DNA of 15,547 nt from NIC37A-2 sp050289625. Lineage in GTDB: Bacteria; Myxococcota_A; Polyangia; Polyangiales; Polyangiaceae. Below are positions 1 through 7,691 of the stretch, one piece after another. Position numbers and translations under genes: made by a program. The DNA is taken from positions 1-15,547 of the forward strand of contig JBNKGC010000142.1 of NCBI GenBank assembly GCA_050289625.1, given 5' to 3'. The notes below the pieces were generated by a model. It did not search any database. It worked only from the letters and a program-made list of their open reading frames with translations, and was not told the origin of the DNA. Position 1 is the first letter of the stretch. Each line of letters opens with the position of its first letter.

Positions 1-19
1 GGTTTTTCGATGGCTCGAG

Positions 20-35
20 CGGCACCGACCTTGCA
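20..35 (+). promoter_or_regulatory. Sigma-54-type (-24/-12) promoter candidate
   Basis: The sequence CGGCACCGACCTTGCA has GG at 21-22 and GC at 33-34 separated by exactly ten bases. The -12 element TTGCA is perfect. The -24 element is CGGCAC instead of TGGCAC. Transcription would start near 46, about 60 bases before the ATG at 106. A 14-bp inverted repeat (GGGCCG-GT-CGGCCC, 38-51) spans that predicted start. The match was found by eye, and any upstream activator site would lie outside the window. Confidence 0.5.
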
Positions 36-105
36 CTGGGCCGGTCGGCCCGGCTGCGGGGGGACAGCAGCCGGTCGTCACCCAACAAAGCAACGGATCA
101 GAACG

Positions 106-909
106 ATGAAGATTCCATTTTTCACCGCGCGTCGCGCGTGCACCTTCGCTGTCACCCTCCTGCTTGCTGGCTGCAGCGCCGCTGGCGGATCGGGAGACGG
201 TTACTCCGGCGAAGACGGGCTCTCGGAGACCGAAACCTCGGCAAGCCCCGAGTCGGTGGACGACACCGAAACCCTCGAGCCTTTTGCCGTGTTCGAGAGC
301 GCAGACTACGGCACCGTGCAGTTCTTCGAGCCCGAGGAAGGTGGGCTCGAGATGGCCGCGATGACGCCGGATGGTGCGCCCGGAGCGCAGCGCATCACCG
401 ATGCCTCACCATTCGACATTTACGAAGAGCTCGCGAGAGAGGCGCTGGCTGAGCGCTTCACGCGTCCGGGGGCGGACAGCGGCGAGAGCGGTGACGCCGC
501 CGAAGAGCTGCTCAGCGATGCCGGGGCCGTGGACGTGGGAGTAGCCCTTCCCACCCCCGGAACTCTGACCCTCACGAAAGAGAGCATGACCACCGACAAG
601 TTCATCAACAACTACTGCATCCTCGAGGAGGAGTGGTGCTGGACGAATCGCACGAACACCTCCTACTTCCAGAAGCGCACCGATTACATGCGCTCGTACG
701 TGCACAGCTACCGCGGGCAGGTCACCCACCGCATGCGCCGCAAGAACACCTGGGGCAACTGGAAGACACTCTATTCCGTCACCGTCGAGCCGGGCTACAC
801 CTCCACCTACACGTCGATTCCGCTCTTCCCCTACACGACCGAGTCCAAGGTCTACAACGCGGATGGCGATGGATATCACCACTCCGGAAAATACGAGGTC
901 GCCAACTGA
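106..909 (+). CDS. Putative secreted lipoprotein of unknown function
   Basis: This 267-residue protein starts at the ATG at 106, which places a classic lipoprotein signal at the N-terminus: basic residues (TARR), a hydrophobic core, then the lipobox LLAGC with Cys23 as the lipidated residue. A GTG or ATG further upstream would add an unlikely long leader. Residues about 24-175 are acidic and low in complexity (Ser, Gly, Glu, Asp, Ala), suggesting a flexible surface linker. The last 90 residues change character. They are rich in Tyr, Trp, Thr, Arg and His and hold two cysteines seven residues apart (CILEEEWC), so they probably form the folded domain. I do not recognise the family. A sigma-54-type promoter lies upstream and an intrinsic terminator follows, so it is probably a single-gene transcript, convergent with rarA. 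Confidence 0.8.
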   Translation: MKIPFFTARRACTFAVTLLLAGCSAAGGSGDGYSGEDGLSETETSASPESVDDTETLEPFAVFESADYGTVQFFEPEEGGLEMAAMTPDGAPGAQRITDASPFDIYEELAREALAERFTRPGADSGESGDAAEELLSDAGAVDVGVALPTPGTLTLTKESMTTDKFINNYCILEEEWCWTNRTNTSYFQKRTDYMRSYVHSYRGQVTHRMRRKNTWGNWKTLYSVTVEPGYTSTYTSIPLFPYTTESKVYNADGDGYHHSGKYEVAN

Positions 910-968
910 GGCTCGCGTCCGCCGTACCGCGCCGATTCGTGCAGCGTGACCAAGCGGAGCCGAGGAAG

Positions 969-1001
969 ACCGCCCCTCACAAGAGTTGGCGGGCGGTTTT
1001 T
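969..1001 (+). terminator. Rho-independent terminator
   Basis: ACCGCCC (969-975) pairs perfectly with GGGCGGT (991-997), with a possible inner CTC/GAG pairing in the loop, and a run of five T follows (997-1001). It lies 60 bases after the stop of the plus-strand lipoprotein gene and ends its transcript. On the minus strand there is no T-run, so it does not obviously terminate the rarA transcript that ends at 1079. Confidence 0.8.
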
Positions 1002-1078
1002 GGCGGCGTCCAAGAGGCAAACCGATCGGTGGTCGCTGCGCAATCGGAGCGGCGAGCGCCGCGGCCGGCACTTGTGCG

Positions 1079-2368
1079 TCATTCCTCGTCGGCCGAACCG
1101 CCGCCGCTTCGGCTTTCGGCCGAGCTCGCCTGGCGAATGCGAGCGAGACGCTCGCCGATGGCCTTTTCGAGGCCTTCGTTCGTCGGGCGGTAGAAGCGCT
1201 CCCCCACGAGGGCGTCCGGCAAGTAGGTTTCCCCCGGCACGATGCTGCTCTCGTACTCGTGTGCGTAGCGGTACCCTTGCCCGTAGCCTTCTTCCTTCAT
1301 CAGGGACGTGACGGCGTTGCGCAGCTTCTTCGGTACGGGCAAGGCGCCGCGTCGTCGAATCATCTCGCGCGCCTTGTGCCACGCCGCCCCCACTGCTCCC
1401 GATTTGGGGCAGCTCGCGAGGTAGAGGCAGGCATGAGCGATCGGGTAGATGCCTTCGGGCATCCCCATGCGGCGAAAGGCTGCGTCCGCGCTTACGGCCA
1501 CCTGGAGCGCTCGCGGATCGGCGTTGCCGACGTCTTCACTCGCGAAGATCATCAAGCGACGCAGGACGAAAAGCGGGTCATCTCCAGCTTCGAGCATGCG
1601 CATCAGCCAGTAGATTGCCGCGTCGGGATCACTGCCGCGCATCGATTTGATGAGGGCGCTCGTGACGTTGTAGTGCTCTTCGCCGCTCTTGTCGTAGAGC
1701 AGCGTGCGATCTTCGAGCGAGTGCACGACCGCCTCGCGATCGAGTTCGCGCCCTTCGAGCACCGAAACTGCCGTTTCGAGGAGACCGAGGGCTCGCCGCG
1801 CATCGCCGCGAGCGGCCGTCGCGATGGCTTCGAGCGCTTCCGGGGTGGCGCGCACGTCTCTTCTGTCGACCCCACGTTCCTCGTCCGCGAGCGCGCGCTC
1901 CAGGAGGCCGACTAACTCCTGCTCGGTGAGGCCCTCCAGACGGAACACCTTGCAGCGGGAAAGCACGGCGGCGTTGACCGAAAACGAGGGGTTTTCGGTG
2001 GTCGCGCCGATCAAGGTGATGGTGCCGTCCTCGACGTGGGGCAGAAACGCGTCCTGCTGGCTCTTGTTGAAGCGATGGATCTCGTCGACGAAGAGAATCG
2101 TCGAGACCCCCCGGTACTTCCGGTCTTCCTTCGCCTGCTTGATGATGACGCGTAGCTCGGCGACACCTCCCAGCACTGCACTGAACGGTACGAAGCGCCG
2201 CTTGGTGGCATGGGCGATCACGTGGGCCACGGTCGTCTTGCCGGAGCCGGGTGGACCCCAGAGAACGATGCTGGGCAGTCGATCGCTGTCGATGGCTCGC
2301 CGCAGAAGCTTTCCTTCCCCGAGCACCATGCGCTGGCCCACGACCTCGGCGACGGTGCGGGGGCGCAT
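1079..2368 (-). CDS. rarA: Replication-associated recombination protein A (RarA/MgsA), AAA+ ATPase; N-terminus frameshifted
   Basis: RarA is a clamp-loader-like AAA+ ATPase that acts at stalled replication forks with SSB. From the ATG at 2368 the open frame gives 429 residues with Walker A GPPGSGKT (38-45), Walker B FVDEIH (93-98), the sensor-1 region GATTENPSF (121-129), and the conserved C-terminal segments SEDVGNADPRALQ and LMKEEGYGQGYRYAHE. The first residues, MRPRT, correspond to the inside of the usual PLA-x-RMRP motif, so this start is too late. The preceding codons in frame read PPLADR, as expected, but then run into a stop (2432-2434) with no start codon. Removing one base from the G7 tract at 2382-2388 joins the gene to an ATG at 2468 and gives 462 residues. 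That start overlaps the yggS stop. The gene is therefore either truly frameshifted or contains a sequencing indel. Function is certain; the start is not. Confidence 0.93.
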   Translation of the reverse strand: MRPRTVAEVVGQRMVLGEGKLLRRAIDSDRLPSIVLWGPPGSGKTTVAHVIAHATKRRFVPFSAVLGGVAELRVIIKQAKEDRKYRGVSTILFVDEIHRFNKSQQDAFLPHVEDGTITLIGATTENPSFSVNAAVLSRCKVFRLEGLTEQELVGLLERALADEERGVDRRDVRATPEALEAIATAARGDARRALGLLETAVSVLEGRELDREAVVHSLEDRTLLYDKSGEEHYNVTSALIKSMRGSDPDAAIYWLMRMLEAGDDPLFVLRRLMIFASEDVGNADPRALQVAVSADAAFRRMGMPEGIYPIAHACLYLASCPKSGAVGAAWHKAREMIRRRGALPVPKKLRNAVTSLMKEEGYGQGYRYAHEYESSIVPGETYLPDALVGERFYRPTNEGLEKAIGERLARIRQASSAESRSGGGSADEE

Positions 2369-2468
2369 GCGATCGGCCAGCGGGGGGGCGCGCCGAAGCG
2401 GGCGCGGTCCCGCGCCCCGCGGCGTGCTCCATCAGGCTCGGCTGCTCGGGCGGGACCGACTTGGCCAT
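2369..2468 (-). other. rarA: Out-of-frame 5' end of rarA, separated by a G7 tract
   Basis: From the ATG at 2468 the minus strand reads MAKSVPPEQPSLMEHAAG and onwards to ARPP, then loses the RarA frame at the run of seven G (plus strand 2382-2388). With six G the frame would continue as PPLADRMRPRT into the intact ATPase, matching the family N-terminus (E. coli RarA has PLAARMRP). The ATG at 2468 shares its A with the TGA of yggS (TGATG), a typical arrangement for translational coupling, which makes it the most plausible original start. The pattern fits a homopolymer error in the sequence, a slippage-prone real frameshift, or +1 recoding. Confidence 0.75.
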
Positions 2469-3205
2469 CAGGTGTCCTTGGGGGGGCGTTCCCCGAAAAT
2501 GGCGGTGCCGATGCGCACCTGGGTTGCGCCACACGCAATGGCGACGTCGGCATCGGCGCTCATGCCCATGCTGAGCTCCGGGAGCCGGGTGGCGCCGCCG
2601 TGCACCTCCTGGAGCTCGCGTAGACGTTCGAAGTAGGAACGGGCGCCTTCGGGGGAGTCCGTGCGTGGGGGGACCGTCATGAGCCCTACCAAGCGGAGGG
2701 CCGGCTCGTCGTCGATCGCTGCGAGCACCGTGGGGAGCTCCTCTTCCGTGCACCCACTCTTGGCAGCCTCACCCCCGACGTTCACCTCCACCAGCACGGG
2801 CAGTCGCCCGTCCGAGCCGCCCGCGCACTCGAGCCTTCGCGTCGAAGGAACCGGTCTCCCCGCGGCGCGCTTGCCGAGCTCCCGGGCGAGGCGCTCGCTG
2901 TCGACGGTATCCACTGCCGAGACCAGACCGGCGATCTGCCGTGCCTTGTTGCGTTGCAGGTGGCCAATCAGGTGGAAGCGGAGCTCGGACAGATCGCTCA
3001 GCTCTTCGGACTTCTGCACGATCTCCTGGACGTAATTCTCCCCGAAGTCTCGCTGCCCCGCTTCGTACGCTTGGCGGATCAGGGAGCTTGGCTTCGTCTT
3101 GGACACGGCGATCAAGCGCACGCTTTCCGGACCCCGCCCCGCGCGGTGGCAGGCCTCTCGGATCCGGGTCCGGGTTTGCTCGAGGCGATCGGCGAGTGTC
3201 GTCAC
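2468..3205 (-). CDS. yggS: YggS/PLPBP family pyridoxal-5'-phosphate homeostasis protein
   Basis: This 245-residue protein belongs to the YggS/PROSC family, single-domain alanine-racemase-like TIM barrels that bind PLP but have no known enzymatic turnover and balance vitamin B6 and amino-acid pools in the cytoplasm. The PLP-binding lysine is Lys36 in AVSKTKP. Other family signatures are FGENYVQE (54-61), RFHLIGHLQRNK (about 76-87), the phosphate-binding segment LSMGMSADADVAI and the closing VRIGTAIFG. An insertion of about 20 residues rich in Arg, Gly and Pro sits near residue 115, longer than in E. coli. The start is GTG at 3205. The stop overlaps the inferred rarA start (TGATG). The 15 bases around the start codon are identical to those at the start of the ECF sigma gene. 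Confidence 0.95.
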   Translation of the reverse strand: MTTLADRLEQTRTRIREACHRAGRGPESVRLIAVSKTKPSSLIRQAYEAGQRDFGENYVQEIVQKSEELSDLSELRFHLIGHLQRNKARQIAGLVSAVDTVDSERLARELGKRAAGRPVPSTRRLECAGGSDGRLPVLVEVNVGGEAAKSGCTEEELPTVLAAIDDEPALRLVGLMTVPPRTDSPEGARSYFERLRELQEVHGGATRLPELSMGMSADADVAIACGATQVRIGTAIFGERPPKDT

Positions 3206-3278
3206 GGCTCGAAACTAGAGTGACATGCGGCCCACCGAAAGACCGCGTTGGCTGCACGAAGCGGCAGGGTGACCAACC

Positions 3279-4058
3279 TCAAGGGTTCGCGGGCGAGGCA
3301 GGAGCGAGGACCACCAGGGCATGGCGGACGACGTGACTGTCACTGGAAGAGAGGCGCAGGGTGCCCTTGAACTGGCCCGGATCGGAGCCTGCGCCGGGCT
3401 CACGGTGGGCCACGAGGACCCCCCGAAAAGTCGTCTCCGTCTCCGCGTCATCCCGGGCCGCTTCCGAACGGGAGGCAAGTCGTGCGCGCAGGACCTCCCC
3501 GTCGACGGTACCCCGGAGTTCGAGCTCGACCGGGCCCGTGAGGGAGCCCTGGGCGGTGCCTTCATCATCGATGGTGACTTCGAGGCGCGCATCGCCCACG
3601 ACGGCCTCGGGGGAGCCCTCGTCCCAAGCCTTGATGCCTCCCTCGGCCCGATCGACCCCGGGAGGCGTCGGGGTGAGCTGGAGCTCGGCCTGCCATATCC
3701 CCACGTACCAGGCAGCGGATTTGGTGGGTTTCGGGGGTGCACTCGCTGTGGGTGCCGCGGACGCTTGCGGGGCGTCGTTCGACGAGGCGTCCGATTTCGA
3801 GCGATCGCAGGCTGTGGTGACTCCCGCGGCCAAGATGAGAGCGACGAACAGCGGGGCTGTTCGTCGTTCGGAAATGGACGGCAGGGATGTGAGACGCCGA
3901 GAAGCGGAGTCGCGAGGTGCGGAGCGCCGAGGAGCGAGACGTGGGAACTGCACGATCGAGACCACCCTTGGCACGTTCCCCGGCGCGACGCACGCTCGCG
4001 AGCGTACCGTCCGTGAGGGAGCCCCGTTTCGATTCCCGCCGCGTTCGATGGTCCCCAC
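3279..4058 (-). CDS. Putative lipoprotein of unknown function (start uncertain)
   Basis: The frame encodes up to 259 residues. A hydrophobic segment, LFVALILAAGVTTAC, ends in a lipobox-like cysteine (residue 84 from the GTG at 4058), followed by a Ser/Ala/Pro/Lys-rich linker. A compact beta-rich domain of about 150 residues then begins at WYVGIWQAEL. From the most upstream start, 83 residues precede the cysteine, too long for a normal signal peptide. GTG codons at 3953 and nearby shorten it (a GGTGG sits eight bases before the one at 3953) but still leave a long basic leader, so the true start is unresolved. I do not recognise the family. It lies 37 bases after the preceding lipoprotein gene and 73 bases before yggS on the same strand, and is probably co-transcribed with them. 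Confidence 0.65.
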   Translation of the reverse strand: MGTIERGGNRNGAPSRTVRSRACVAPGNVPRVVSIVQFPRLAPRRSAPRDSASRRLTSLPSISERRTAPLFVALILAAGVTTACDRSKSDASSNDAPQASAAPTASAPPKPTKSAAWYVGIWQAELQLTPTPPGVDRAEGGIKAWDEGSPEAVVGDARLEVTIDDEGTAQGSLTGPVELELRGTVDGEVLRARLASRSEAARDDAETETTFRGVLVAHREPGAGSDPGQFKGTLRLSSSDSHVVRHALVVLAPASPANP

Positions 4059-4095
4059 GCAGGCCGACCCGCGGAAGGCGCGGAGTCGCGTGTCT

Positions 4096-4977
4096 TCAGT
4101 CGACCCGCATGAGGTTCACGCCCTGGGTGCCGTCCACGCTTCCGACGAGGGAACGCTTGTCGTCGGAGAGGGCCAGATCCAGGAGGGGATTCTGGCTTGA
4201 ATCGAAATCCCCGAGGACTTTGGGGAAGCAGGCGTCCGAGGCGCAGCGGCAGACGCCCGCTTGGAAGGACTCGACGAGGGTCCACCAGGCGCAGTCGACT
4301 TCTTCGTCTCCCAGCGCGCAGTAGTCCCGCCCCGTGATGTTGTCGAGGTTCTCGTGGGGATGGAAACTGCAGGCTGGCCAACCCGTGCTACTCCAGTTGT
4401 GAGGAGTCTGCAGTGCACAAAACGCCTCCCAAGGTGAATTCCAAACCAGCGGGACCAAGAGACGCTTTCCGGTGAGGGTTGCTCCGTGCACCGGGTAGAG
4501 GGCCCCTTCTTGAAACTGGAGGTTGCAGCCCGAGTCGCCTGCCGCGCAGAGGTAACCAGCGTTGGGGTCTTCTGGGGGAGGCACGAGGTCCCCATCCCCG
4601 ATACGAACCGCCGCCACGCCACCCTTCTCGATGATCAGGCGCATCGTCGGCCCCGCCTCCAGGTACCCCTCCCACTCGGTTCCCGCGAGAGCTCCGAAGT
4701 CATTTGGTCGGCGCCGCCACTCCTCGTACGGGCTGTGTGTGGTCTCGTCTTCGGCAGCGCATTCTCCCTGCCCTTCGTACGCCGGCAGGTCTTCCGTCGG
4801 AGAAAGGCCCGTGGAGGGACCCGCCCCGTCCATCGAAGGGTTGTCTCCTGCCTCTTCTCCCACGACGGCCGTGGTTCCGGTGCAAGCGGTCGACAGGGTC
4901 AGTGCCACCGCCGCCCAAGTCGCGCCAAGCCGAAGTTCACGAGAGAGAGTCATTTTCGAAAGCATGAGATTTTTCAT
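4096..4977 (-). CDS. Cysteine-rich secreted lipoprotein of unknown function
   Basis: This 293-residue protein has a lipoprotein signal peptide: basic residues, the hydrophobic stretch WAAVALTLSTAC, and Cys32 as the probable lipidated residue. An acidic Gly/Ser/Asp linker follows. The mature domain, from about residue 68, holds ten further cysteines (including VCRCASDAC), an even number consistent with disulfides in an extracytoplasmic protein, and is rich in Trp. The ATG at 4977 directly follows the TAG of the upstream TPR-like gene (TAG then ATG, no spacer), which indicates translational coupling; in-frame ATGs at residues 5 and 9 are alternatives. I do not recognise the family. Its position behind the sigma factor and membrane protein suggests it belongs to the same envelope module, but this is inference. 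Confidence 0.75.
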   Translation of the reverse strand: MKNLMLSKMTLSRELRLGATWAAVALTLSTACTGTTAVVGEEAGDNPSMDGAGPSTGLSPTEDLPAYEGQGECAAEDETTHSPYEEWRRRPNDFGALAGTEWEGYLEAGPTMRLIIEKGGVAAVRIGDGDLVPPPEDPNAGYLCAAGDSGCNLQFQEGALYPVHGATLTGKRLLVPLVWNSPWEAFCALQTPHNWSSTGWPACSFHPHENLDNITGRDYCALGDEEVDCAWWTLVESFQAGVCRCASDACFPKVLGDFDSSQNPLLDLALSDDKRSLVGSVDGTQGVNLMRVD

Positions 4978-5919
4978 CTAATCATCCCCGGTTGAGGTTC
5001 TCTCTTTGGTGTCGCTGGGCACGGGTTTCCGTTTGTTCGAATTCGTCGAGGCTGCTTCTTCTGGAAGAGCGCACGAACCACGAAGTCGGGGAATGTACAG
5101 AGACGCCGAGTGTGAGCTTTCGATTTGTCGTGCGATCGCACGAGCTTCGTCCGAACGTCCGAGTGCGCACAGGGAAAGCACTTGCGTGACGCGACGTTCG
5201 AGTAGGAGCGCACCGTCCGGTCGGCGCTCGTCGAGCGACCTCATCAGTCCCCAGGCCAGGGTTGCGTTTCCGGCGTTCAGGGCTGCCTGTGCTCGCCGGA
5301 GGTAGGAAAGCTCTTCGTGCAGCGCGAGGGAGGCGCCGCTTTCCGACGCCCGGCTCGGCGTGGTGTCCCCTTCCGAACTCCCCACAGACGTTGCTTGGGG
5401 TCGCGCCGCTTCGGGTGACGGGCGTGCGGTGGGCTCGCTTTCGGTCCGACTAACGGAGTCTTCGGTGGGAATAGTCGTCCCGGGCGGAGCTTCGATCGGC
5501 GGTGGCAATTCGGCGGGTGCCAGAAGCCGCTGTGGTGCGCCCTCGAGAGCGGGTGGAGGCTCGTTGGGTTCAGGCGTCTCGGGGGGCGCAGGAATCGACG
5601 ACGCGGAGTGCTCGGGTCCGTGTGAACTGGTCGACACCGAGTACCCCGAGGCGAACCCCACCGCACCTCCCACCAGCGCTCCGACGGCGAGCATCTTGAG
5701 ACCCGACGCCCGGAGCGCCGGAGCGAGCGAACCCGCGGTCCCGCCGCTACCAGCCAAGTTGGTTGCGTCCGGCACGTCGATTTCGGGTACATCGGGATTC
5801 GGCAGAGCGATTTGAGCCCGAAGGCTCGCGAGCGCGCTCGACCGAGCTGCGTTGCTCGGCCGCAGTTGCTCTCGAGCACCTTCCAGAACGGCCCGTTCCA
5901 ATTCGTCGAGTGAGCTCAC
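4978..5919 (-). CDS. Single-pass membrane protein with C-terminal TPR-like region; probable partner of the ECF sigma factor
   Basis: The start chosen is GTG at 5919, because it overlaps the stop of the sigma gene by four bases (GTGA), as expected for a coupled sigma/partner pair; a longer reading extends the frame into sigma-coding sequence. The 313-residue product has an N-terminal cytoplasmic segment of about 73 residues beginning SSLDELERAV, one transmembrane helix at about 74-94 (LAVGALVGGAVGFASGY), a long Pro/Glu/Ser-rich periplasmic linker, and a helical region at about 210-295 (LSYLRRAQAALNAGN, then LGRSDEARAIARQI) resembling TPR or BamD/YbgF-type repeats. I infer an anti-sigma or signal-relay role from the topology and gene overlap. 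No zinc-finger anti-sigma motif (HxxxCxxC) is visible, so the mechanism would not be that of the ZAS class. Confidence 0.7.
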   Translation of the reverse strand: MSSLDELERAVLEGAREQLRPSNAARSSALASLRAQIALPNPDVPEIDVPDATNLAGSGGTAGSLAPALRASGLKMLAVGALVGGAVGFASGYSVSTSSHGPEHSASSIPAPPETPEPNEPPPALEGAPQRLLAPAELPPPIEAPPGTTIPTEDSVSRTESEPTARPSPEAARPQATSVGSSEGDTTPSRASESGASLALHEELSYLRRAQAALNAGNATLAWGLMRSLDERRPDGALLLERRVTQVLSLCALGRSDEARAIARQIESSHSASLYIPRLRGSCALPEEAASTNSNKRKPVPSDTKERTSTGDD

Positions 5920-6527
5920 GTTCCCTCCTCCGCCAGACGCTGCTTTCGTTTCAGGGCTGCTCGGAAGGCACGACGCGACGCGCGGATCCTCGAGTAGACG
6001 GTGTTGAGTTTCACGGCGAGGAGCTCGGCAGCTTCGGGGGCGGTTCGCTCCTCGAGCACACAAAGGACGAACACGTCCCGCTTTCCTTCATCGAGCCGAC
6101 GGCAGAAGTCCTCGACAAACTGGGCCGCCTGGCCGTGAGCGAGGAACTGGGCGGGATCGGGCTCGCTGGAAGCCGCAGCGTCCCCGAGCGCCTCGTGGCG
6201 GCTGTGCCGCAGGGTGCGGCGGCGATAGTTTTGGGCGACGCGGTAGGTGATCGCGTAGAGCCAAGTCGTCAGCTGGGCGCGCCCTTCGAACGACGCGAGT
6301 CTCTGGTGAACGACGAGAAAAACGTCCTGCAGGGCGTCGTCGACTGCGCTCGGGTGGACGCCGAGGGTTCGCAGGGTGCGCCAAACGCGGTCCGCGTGAG
6401 CTTGGAAGAGCTCGCCGACGTCGACACTCCGATGGGAACCGGCCTCACCAGCTGGGGCGGGCGGGTTGGCACCATCGGTGCTCGCGCTTCGTGCGCCTGG
6501 GGAAGTGGAGAGCAGGAGAGTCGTCAC
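5916..6527 (-). CDS. ECF-type sigma-70 family RNA polymerase sigma factor
   Basis: This 203-residue protein has the two domains of extracytoplasmic-function sigma factors. Region 2 lies at about 38-104 (DDALQDVFLVVHQRL, then TTWLYAITYRVAQNYRRR, which covers core binding and -10 recognition). Region 4 lies at about 136-192 (KRDVFVLCVLEERT, then the helix-turn-helix ELLAVKLNTVYSRIRASRRAF, which recognises -35). The first 36 residues are a disordered Ala/Ser/Pro extension. The start is GTG at 6527; no better start was found between here and the upstream stop at 6564. The downstream TPR-like membrane protein gene overlaps it by four bases. The outer-membrane protein gene ends 36 bases upstream, so the three are very likely one operon. 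I do not assign an ECF group. Confidence 0.92.
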   Translation of the reverse strand: MTTLLLSTSPGARSASTDGANPPAPAGEAGSHRSVDVGELFQAHADRVWRTLRTLGVHPSAVDDALQDVFLVVHQRLASFEGRAQLTTWLYAITYRVAQNYRRRTLRHSRHEALGDAAASSEPDPAQFLAHGQAAQFVEDFCRRLDEGKRDVFVLCVLEERTAPEAAELLAVKLNTVYSRIRASRRAFRAALKRKQRLAEEGT

Positions 6528-6563
6528 GGCTCGAGGGTTGGTGTCGTGACCGAGTGCGTTCCG

Positions 6564-7637
6564 TCAAAAATTCGCCCGGAGTCCCCATTCCACCTGGAGT
6601 CCAAAGGTCGGCCGATGGACCAGCGCGCCTTGGGCGAGCTCGAATCGTGGACGAATCACTGGCAGTACCGCTCCCGCCCCGAGATGTGAGGACAGCCACG
6701 AGGTGAGCGCGAGGTTCGCCTCGCCGCCCAGCAGAGCACTTACCCAGAGCTCGGAAGCGCGATGTCCGGTTCGCGACGCCGCCGCGTCCACCTGCTCCTC
6801 CACCTGGAGGGCGCCGACCTGAGCTTCGAGGTAGGGGCCGAACTGCCATCGTCCGGAGCCAAACCCGTAGCCGAGGTGTGCGCGCCCCGCGAGCAAACCG
6901 AAGTCCGCGTCGTTCTCAGCTGCAGGGATCGCGTGTTCTGCCCTCGGAACGAGGAGCGCGCCGAGTTCGAATCGAAAGGCGCGAACGCTCAATCCCACGT
7001 CGACCGCTCCGCCCCAGCGCGGGTCCGGTAGGGGGCCCACCAGCCACACCAGGCTCGCTCCCGCCAGCGCGTCGAAAGCCGCTGGAGCTTCCTTCCGCCT
7101 GCGGCTGCCGTCGGCGTCCTGGTCTCTCGGAGTCGAGGTGGTGCCTACGGCGATCGCTTCTGAGGCGCGCTCCGACGGTGCAGCCTCCGGCCCCTCCTCG
7201 GCGGATCGTTCCTCCCGCTCCTCGAGAGCGGCGCTGTCGCCCAGAGCTTCGGGGCGAAGCCCCGGCTCCACCGCGAGCGCGACCGTCAGAGCCACGAAAT
7301 CAGCAGCTTCGGCGCACGTATCCACGAGCACGCGGCGCTGTCCGGAGTGGGTTCCGTAGTCGAGATCTACCTTCACTTCCCAGGCTTCACCCGTCCAGTC
7401 CGCGACACCGCGCACGGAAAGGGCTTTTTTAGGCGCGAGCGGTGCGCCGAGCCACTCCGTGAGTCGTGCTTCGATTTGGGACGCGTCGGGACACTCGGGC
7501 GGCGCGCTCCACCTCAACCAAGGCGTTTCGGGCGCGCTTGCTGTCCCGTGGCTATCTGCTGTCTCCGCGGAGACGCCTGAAGCGAGGAGCGAGATTCCGA
7601 GGACCCATGAAATCAACCACCTCCCGACCCCGAACAT
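6564..7637 (-). CDS. Putative outer-membrane beta-barrel protein associated with an ECF sigma factor
   Basis: This 357-residue protein begins with a Sec signal peptide (cleavage probably after GVSA, residue 24). A small periplasmic domain of about 100 residues follows with two cysteines (Cys49 in PPEC, Cys108 in VDTC) and a conserved-looking FVALTVALAVEP segment. A highly charged Glu/Arg-rich linker covers about 135-185. The C-terminal 170 residues alternate in a beta-barrel fashion and end in Phe (LRANF), the typical outer-membrane insertion signal. From my knowledge of myxobacterial genomes, proteins of this architecture often sit beside an ECF sigma factor and a TPR-like membrane protein, as here. 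The specific function is unknown. AACGAGG lies upstream of the ATG as a plausible ribosome binding site. Confidence 0.75.
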   Translation of the reverse strand: MFGVGRWLISWVLGISLLASGVSAETADSHGTASAPETPWLRWSAPPECPDASQIEARLTEWLGAPLAPKKALSVRGVADWTGEAWEVKVDLDYGTHSGQRRVLVDTCAEAADFVALTVALAVEPGLRPEALGDSAALEEREERSAEEGPEAAPSERASEAIAVGTTSTPRDQDADGSRRRKEAPAAFDALAGASLVWLVGPLPDPRWGGAVDVGLSVRAFRFELGALLVPRAEHAIPAAENDADFGLLAGRAHLGYGFGSGRWQFGPYLEAQVGALQVEEQVDAAASRTGHRASELWVSALLGGEANLALTSWLSSHLGAGAVLPVIRPRFELAQGALVHRPTFGLQVEWGLRANF

Positions 7638-7691
7638 CGAAAGGCCTCGTTACCCGGGTTTTCCGATCTCCTCAAGGATGCACGCGCGAGA

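Noticed and set aside
406..1071. Long minus-strand open frame opposite the first lipoprotein gene
   Set aside because: It is antisense to a gene with a clear signal peptide, reads through the terminator hairpin, and its translation has the Arg/Gly/Ala bias of high-GC shadow frames.
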